Of a stretch of 8,760 bases of DNA, positions 4,369 through 8,760 are shown piece after piece; position 1 is the stretch's first letter, and every line of letters begins with the position of its first letter. Source of the DNA: Clostridia bacterium. Its GTDB lineage: Bacteria; Bacillota; DULZ01. The notes below the pieces were generated by a model that searched no databases, was not told the origin of the DNA, and saw only the letters and a list, made by a program, of their open reading frames with translations. Made by a program: the position numbers and the translations under genes. The stretch covers positions 1 to 8,760 of the forward strand of contig JAAYOX010000069.1 of assembly GCA_012520135.1 (NCBI GenBank), given 5' to 3'.

Positions 4369-5526
4369 TTAGAAAGACATTGTTCTATTCAACGATTTGC
4401 CGAATAACTGCCAGAAGCTGCTTCGTTCGACTTCTTCTCCTGCTAACAAGGGCACGCTATTAACTTCAACACCATTATTAAGAACAATTACACGACCGAT
4501 TTCCTGCCCTAATTCCACGGGAGCCGCAACAGAATCAGGCACTTCAATTTTAACTTCTAACTCAGGTTGGTCGTGTTTACCTATTAAAGCCCCTACTTTC
4601 TGACCGGCCACTAAAGGAATAGTATCTTTAACTCCTTTGCTTACCTTGATTTCTTGTACTAAATCCCCTTTATCATAAAACTGCTCGAATTTGAAGCTGG
4701 CAAAGCCCCAGTTTAACAACTTCATTGTTTCCCCGAAATGACCGTTTTTCCGGTCTACTCCCATTACTACACTTAACAGTTCCACTCCGCTTCTTTCAGC
4801 AGTAGCTGTTAAATTTCGTTTAGCCGCTGAAGTAGTCCCGGTTTTTAAACCTGTGGTACCCGGGTACCACCACAATAGCTTGTTGGTATTGTACAGGATT
4901 AAGAGCTTGGGCTCAGGGCGAAAGGTGTATTCTTTAATACCGGTCAGTTCCCGCATCATGGGGAAAGACATGGCCCATTGGGAGATTAAAGCCATATCCC
5001 TAGGAGTGGTATAGTGGTTATCATCATGAAGACCATGAGCATTAACAAAATTAGTGTTGGTACAACCCAGTTCTTTAGCTTTTTCCGTCATTCGTTGAGC
5101 AAAAGCTTCTTCAGATCCTGACATAAACTCAGCCACAGCGGCACTGGCATCATTGGCGGAGCCTACGGAAATAGCGATAAGCATCTCTTCCAAAGTAAAC
5201 TTTTCTCCCGGCTCCAGATAAACCTGGGTACCACCGTAGCCGGCTGCATGTTCACTGGTTACTACCTGGTCATCCAGGCTGATTGTTCCTGCTTCCAAAG
5301 CTTCCAAAACCAATCCCATGGTCATAATTTTAGTCATGCTGGCCGGGTACCACTTCTTATCGGCATCTTGCTCAAATAAAACCTGGCCGGTTAATGGATC
5401 GACCAAAATAGCTCCTTCAGCTTCCAGGGTTAAAGCCGGGGGGCCGGTTTGTGCCAAGACCGGTTGGCTGAATCCGCTAAACAGAAAAACAGCCGTTAAT
5501 AATAGGGCATAGAAACGTGTTAGCAT
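4369..5526 (-). CDS. dacF: D-alanyl-D-alanine carboxypeptidase DacF (penicillin-binding protein, S11 family)
   Basis: Serine D,D-carboxypeptidase that trims the terminal D-Ala of peptidoglycan stem peptides. DacF acts in the forespore and affects spore cortex cross-linking in Bacillus. The 385 residues match DacF (389). A signal peptide spans about residues 1-25 (MLTRFYALLLTAVFLFSGFS, then VLA-Q). The active-site set is complete: SMTK with Ser63 and Lys66, SAN at 123-125, and KTGT at 228-231. The C-terminal domain (about 285-370) is followed by SSFWQLFGKSLNR, plausibly the amphipathic membrane anchor. The start has GAGGAGGT about 8 nt upstream. Its position between pdp and spoIIAA is the classic Firmicutes arrangement. 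The dacF-spoIIAA gap is enlarged by an inserted repeat element and closed by a terminator. Confidence 0.95.
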   Translation of the reverse strand: MLTRFYALLLTAVFLFSGFSQPVLAQTGPPALTLEAEGAILVDPLTGQVLFEQDADKKWYPASMTKIMTMGLVLEALEAGTISLDDQVVTSEHAAGYGGTQVYLEPGEKFTLEEMLIAISVGSANDASAAVAEFMSGSEEAFAQRMTEKAKELGCTNTNFVNAHGLHDDNHYTTPRDMALISQWAMSFPMMRELTGIKEYTFRPEPKLLILYNTNKLLWWYPGTTGLKTGTTSAAKRNLTATAERSGVELLSVVMGVDRKNGHFGETMKLLNWGFASFKFEQFYDKGDLVQEIKVSKGVKDTIPLVAGQKVGALIGKHDQPELEVKIEVPDSVAAPVELGQEIGRVIVLNNGVEVNSVPLLAGEEVERSSFWQLFGKSLNRTMSF

Positions 5527-5556
5527 TTTTTTACCTCCTCACACGACTACTGCCCT

Positions 5557-5586
5557 TATTATGTCCCGGCAAAAAAGTTAAAATTC
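5557..5586 (-). promoter_or_regulatory. Candidate forespore-type promoter for dacF
   Basis: Minus-strand GAATT (5586-5582), 18 nt, then CATAATA (5563-5557). The -10 box is a full match to the sigma-G pattern CATNHTA and the -35 box misses one base. dacF is forespore-expressed in Bacillus (sigma-F). A weak hairpin with six T residues (minus strand, 5593-5571; 5-bp stem GTTAA/TTAAC) overlaps it and might terminate pdp transcripts, but the stem is short. Confidence 0.45.
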
Positions 5587-5597
5587 CCTTAACATTA

Positions 5598-6905
5598 TTA
5601 TCCTCTCAAAACACTATGAACCAGAGGCGGTTTTGTAGGTTGGTGATCAGATAAACGGTAGGCTTCCAGAACTGCCTGCTTTGCTCTAATACCTTGCTCA
5701 TGTTGGGCAGCGTGGATGTAGGCCAGCACATCACCTTTGTTGACATAGTCACCTACTTTTTTACAAAGCTGAATTCCTACGGCAGGATCAATCCTGTCTT
5801 CTTTAGTCGCTCTACCTGCTCCCAAAAGCATTGCTGTATGACCAACCTGATAACAATCGATCTTGTCCACGTATCCTTCCCGGTCAGACACTACGGGAAG
5901 AAGGACAGGAGCCTTAGGCAATAAATCAAAATCTTCTACCACCTGGGGATTGCCTCCCTGGGCTTCAATCAGTTGGGCCAGCTTGTCAATAGCCTCTCCT
6001 GAATGTAGCAGACCTTTCAGTTCCTGATAAGCTTCTTCCTCGTTAGTAGTCTTTTTGGCTAACACCAACAGGTGAGCGCCAATGGTCAAGCATAATTCAG
6101 TCAAGTCGTCGGGACCTTTCCCTTGAAGGGTTTTGATAGCTTCTTTGACTTCCAGGGCGTTGCCAATTGCATAACCCAAGGGTTGATCCATATCGGTAAT
6201 CAACGCTGCAGTAGGATGACCTAATCCCTGACCGATGTCAACCATTACTTTGGCCAAAGCTAAGGCTTCTTCCGGCGTTTTCATGAAAGCACCGCTGCCG
6301 GTTTTAACGTCGAGCAGGATAGCGTGAGCGCCTGCAGCAAGTTTCTTACTCATAATACTGGCAGCAATAAGGGGTAGACTTTCAACTGTTCCAGTCACAT
6401 CCCTTAACGCATACAGTTTTTTATCGGCAGGAACCAGGTTGCCCGTTTGTCCCACGATACAGATTCCAATCCTGTTTACCTGCTCGATGAACTTCCCTGT
6501 TGCTAAATCCAGGCGCATTCCGGGGATGGTTTCCAGTTTATCAATAGTGCCCCCGGTATGACCTAAACCTCGACCTGACATTTTGGCAACGGGCACGCCG
6601 GCGGCGGCCACCAAAGGTGCTAAAACAATAGTGGTTGTATCACCAACACCTCCGGTACTGTGCTTGTCTACTATAGTTCCCTTAATTGGAGACAGATCGA
6701 TGGTTTCTCCTGATTGAATCATGGCTTGAGTTAAGGCTCTGGTTTCCCGGTTATCCATCCCCCGGAAATAGACAGCCATGGCCCAAGCTGACATTTGGTA
6801 GTCAGGAATTATCCCTTTAGTATAATTATCAATTAAAAAACTAATTTCTTCTTCAGTTAATGAGTGGCCGTCTCTTTTTTTGGCAATTAAGTCAGGAACC
6901 CGCAT
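5598..6905 (-). CDS. pdp: Pyrimidine-nucleoside phosphorylase
   Basis: Catalyses the reversible phosphorolysis of uridine, thymidine and deoxyuridine to base plus (deoxy)ribose-1-phosphate in the cytosol, for nucleoside salvage. The 435 residues match Pdp of Bacillus (433). The phosphate loop KHSTGGVGDT is at 81-90, and the thymidine/pyrimidine phosphorylase signature SGRGLGHTGGTIDKLE is at 110-125. LYALRDVTGTVESLPLIAAS (164-183) supplies Arg168 and Ser183, with Lys187 after them, for base binding. The C-terminal AMLLGAGRATKEDRIDPAVG is typical of the beta domain. The frame is open 27 codons further upstream inside punA, but MRVPDLIAKK is the family N-terminus and has an AAGGGGGC ribosome site, so 6905 is used. 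It starts 13 nt after the punA stop, so the two are co-transcribed. Confidence 0.95.
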   Translation of the reverse strand: MRVPDLIAKKRDGHSLTEEEISFLIDNYTKGIIPDYQMSAWAMAVYFRGMDNRETRALTQAMIQSGETIDLSPIKGTIVDKHSTGGVGDTTTIVLAPLVAAAGVPVAKMSGRGLGHTGGTIDKLETIPGMRLDLATGKFIEQVNRIGICIVGQTGNLVPADKKLYALRDVTGTVESLPLIAASIMSKKLAAGAHAILLDVKTGSGAFMKTPEEALALAKVMVDIGQGLGHPTAALITDMDQPLGYAIGNALEVKEAIKTLQGKGPDDLTELCLTIGAHLLVLAKKTTNEEEAYQELKGLLHSGEAIDKLAQLIEAQGGNPQVVEDFDLLPKAPVLLPVVSDREGYVDKIDCYQVGHTAMLLGAGRATKEDRIDPAVGIQLCKKVGDYVNKGDVLAYIHAAQHEQGIRAKQAVLEAYRLSDHQPTKPPLVHSVLRG

Positions 6906-6918
6906 TGTAAACGCCCCC

Positions 6919-7737
6919 TTATAAAGAGCCGATAATCCTGCAAACCAATTTCTGAAACTTTTCTTTAATTTCTTCAGCTGTAGCAATTACCGATTGATGA
7001 TTCAATTTTTCATGGCCCATTCCGGCGGCTACATTTGTAATGCAGGAAAGGCCTAAAACCTTCATTCCACCATGATTAGCCACTATTGTTTCAGGCACCG
7101 TAGACATTCCTACGGCATCAGCCCCTAAAATCCTAAGTAGTCTTATTTCTGCCGGAGTCTCATAGCTGGGGCCGCTAACCCAAGCATAAACCCCTATTCG
7201 TAAATTAAGCTGCAAAGATTGAGCCGCTTTTAGAGCCACATCCTGCAGTTGAGGAGCGTAAGCTTCCGTCATATCGGGAAAACGAGGACCCAATTCAGGA
7301 TGGTTAGGTCCCCGCAAAGGATTAAGCCCCAAAAAGTTGATATGATCCTTGATGACCATAATATCGCCCGGCTTAAAAGTCTCGTTAATTCCGCCTGCAG
7401 CATTGGTGAGGATGAGATTTCTGATGCCTAGTTGTCTCATAACCCTAATGGGAAAAGTTATTTCATCAAGACTGTAGCCCTCATAGTAATGAAATCGACC
7501 CTGCATAGCTAAAACAGATTTACCTTCAATTAAACCGGCTACCAACCGGCCGGAATGTCCTTCCACCGTAGATACAGGAAAATTTGGTATCTCTCCATAA
7601 GGTATCACGACTGTATCCTGGATTTTCTCTACTAAATCCCCTAAACCCGAACCTAAAACAAGACCGATTTCCGGGGAATTGACCCGGCTAAGTAGGTAAC
7701 CTGTAGCTTCCTTAATTTTTTTCAACATTTGCTCCAT
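6919..7737 (-). CDS. punA: Purine-nucleoside phosphorylase (PNP family 2, trimeric type)
   Basis: Cleaves (deoxy)inosine and (deoxy)guanosine with phosphate to the free purine and (deoxy)ribose-1-phosphate. Its 272 residues fit the trimeric PNP class. GLVLGSGLG (25-33) forms the phosphate loop with Ser30. VEGHSGRL gives His61, MQGRFHYYEGY (78-88) gives Arg81 and His83, and LTNAAGGIN (110-118) gives Asn112. The purine pocket has Glu193 in GPSYETPAE, MSTVPE at 211-216 and Asn235 in CITNVAAG. The Glu/Asn pair indicates 6-oxopurine specificity. GGGAGGT lies about 7 nt before the chosen ATG; a second ATG three codons in is possible. In many Firmicutes phosphopentomutase (deoB) sits between xerD and this gene, and here it does not. 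Confidence 0.95.
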   Translation of the reverse strand: MEQMLKKIKEATGYLLSRVNSPEIGLVLGSGLGDLVEKIQDTVVIPYGEIPNFPVSTVEGHSGRLVAGLIEGKSVLAMQGRFHYYEGYSLDEITFPIRVMRQLGIRNLILTNAAGGINETFKPGDIMVIKDHINFLGLNPLRGPNHPELGPRFPDMTEAYAPQLQDVALKAAQSLQLNLRIGVYAWVSGPSYETPAEIRLLRILGADAVGMSTVPETIVANHGGMKVLGLSCITNVAAGMGHEKLNHQSVIATAEEIKEKFQKLVCRIIGSL

Positions 7738-7795
7738 AATGTACCTCCCAATTTATCAGCAGTGGCAAAATGATTCATTCAAACCAGCTTAATTA

Positions 7796-8686
7796 TTATG
7801 CCCTGGGATGGGTTTCATTGTAAACTTCTTTGAGTCTGCTTTGAGTAAGATGGGTATAAATTTGAGTGGTGGAAATGTCAGCATGTCCCAACATTTCCTG
7901 CACTGCCCGCAAATCTGCACCATGCTCCAAGAGATGGGTTGCAAAAGAATGCCGTAAAGTATGGGGAGTAACATTAGTGGTAATCCCCGCTTCTTTAACA
8001 TACTTTTTTAATATTTTCCAAAAACCCTGCCTGGTCAAACGAGTACCTAAATGATTCAAGAACAAGGCGTTTAAGCCGGCCCTTTTAACCAGCTTTCCTC
8101 TTCCTTTCTCCAGGTATAGTTTAAGATATTCGATGGCTACAGACCCGATTGGCACCATTCTCTCTTTTGAGCCTTTACCCATACAGCGTAAAAAACCTGC
8201 TTCCATATTTATTTGGTCCAGATCCAAGGATACCAGTTCACTGACCCTTAGCCCGGTAGCGTATAAAAGTTCCAGCATTGCTTTGTCCCGCAGCCCTGTA
8301 GGAGTAGTCAGATCAGGCTGCCGCAGTAATCGTTCAACTTCTACTACATCCATGACCTGAGGTAATTTTGTACCTGTTTTAGGGAATTCCAGTTTAGCCG
8401 TAGGATTAACATCGACTAATTGTTCAATCAATAGGAATTTGTAAAAAGTTTTTATGGAGGCCAGGTGTCTGGAAATTGTGGCTACAGCTTTTCCTTCTTT
8501 CTTTAGACTCATTAAATAAATAATGATGAGATTCTCATCGATTTCCGCGAGGTTATTGATCTTGTTTGACTTTAAAAATTTCTGCCAGTATTGAAGATCC
8601 CTATAATAGGACTCCATGGTATTATCGGCTAACCCTCTCTCCACCGCCAGGTACTTGATAAAGCCATCGATATAATGGTCAAGCAT
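7796..8686 (-). CDS. xerD: Site-specific tyrosine recombinase XerD
   Basis: Tyrosine recombinase that, with its partner XerC, resolves chromosome dimers at dif near the replication terminus. The 296 residues match XerD. The N-terminal SAM-like core-binding domain is at about 1-88 (YLAVERGLADNTMESYYRDL). The catalytic domain carries Arg147 (TGLRVSE), Lys171 (GKGSKER), His242 and Arg245 (HTLRHSFATHLLEHGADLR), His268 (LGHADISTTQIYTH) and the nucleophile Tyr277. All six catalytic residues are present, so it should be active. GAGGTGAGG lies just before the ATG. The context xerD-PNP-Pdp-DacF-SpoIIA supports the housekeeping XerD rather than a mobile-element integrase. XerC or a closely related recombinase cannot be excluded by sequence alone. 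Confidence 0.93.
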   Translation of the reverse strand: MLDHYIDGFIKYLAVERGLADNTMESYYRDLQYWQKFLKSNKINNLAEIDENLIIIYLMSLKKEGKAVATISRHLASIKTFYKFLLIEQLVDVNPTAKLEFPKTGTKLPQVMDVVEVERLLRQPDLTTPTGLRDKAMLELLYATGLRVSELVSLDLDQINMEAGFLRCMGKGSKERMVPIGSVAIEYLKLYLEKGRGKLVKRAGLNALFLNHLGTRLTRQGFWKILKKYVKEAGITTNVTPHTLRHSFATHLLEHGADLRAVQEMLGHADISTTQIYTHLTQSRLKEVYNETHPRA

Positions 8687-8760
8687 TGCCTCACCTCGGG
8701 AAATATTTGTTCTTTCATTTCTAGTTCAACATAAGGGTTGGGTTTCCTGTTTTTGGACAA

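Noticed and set aside
6906..6986. 27-residue N-terminal extension of Pdp
   Set aside because: It overlaps the end of punA. The family N-terminus MRVPDLIAKK begins at 6905, right after a ribosome site.
7745..7795. Sigma-A-like promoter before punA (TTGAAT with GATAAA)
   Set aside because: The spacing is about 19 nt and the -10 match is poor. The genes are close enough for readthrough from xerD.
8629..8760. Minus-strand open frame entering from the right edge and overlapping the start of xerD
   Set aside because: The first part (KNRKPNPYVELEMKEQ) looks somewhat protein-like and could be the 3' end of an upstream gene. There are too few bases to judge, and it would overlap xerD by about 58 nt.

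Overview
The window is a sporulation locus from an endospore-forming member of the Firmicutes, most likely of class Clostridia. The evidence is the co-directional run xerD, purine nucleoside phosphorylase, pyrimidine nucleoside phosphorylase, dacF, spoIIAA, spoIIAB, sigF, (dodecin-like gene), spoVAC, spoVAD, spoVAE. Every supported gene lies on the minus strand, so transcription runs from high to low coordinates. Genus cannot be fixed from the sequence alone.

Layout in order of transcription: xerD recombinase (8686-7796); two nucleoside-salvage enzymes, punA and pdp (7737-5598); dacF D,D-carboxypeptidase (5526-4369); a 355-base non-coding stretch holding a small repeat element, a terminator and a sigma-H-type promoter; the tightly spaced spoIIAA-spoIIAB-sigF operon (4013-2422), which makes the forespore sigma factor and its two regulators; a terminator; a 69-codon dodecin-like gene (2326-2117) behind a forespore-type promoter; a second non-coding stretch (2116-1778) holding a second copy of the repeat element, a terminator and another forespore-type promoter; then spoVAC, spoVAD and the first 83 codons of spoVAE, which runs off the window. 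SpoIIAA/SpoIIAB/sigma-F switch on forespore transcription. Forespore sigma factors then probably drive dacF, the dodecin-like gene and the spoVA genes, whose products move dipicolinic acid into the spore.

The most unusual content is non-coding. The intervals 1857-2072 and 4120-4337 are two copies, in opposite orientation, of a ~217-bp element with no credible ORF. Its core is about 90 % identical between copies, its ends match (CTGTYTGYTGACA at one, ATAGTCT at the other), and its internal 14-bp inverted repeats differ between copies by compensatory changes. Each copy is flanked by a 25-bp near-perfect direct repeat. The 25-bp sequence is different for the two copies, but in each case it is a complete stem-loop of an intrinsic terminator. 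Only the downstream repeat keeps its U-tract. The simplest reading is a small mobile element that inserts at terminator hairpins and duplicates the whole hairpin. I do not recognise it as a named family.
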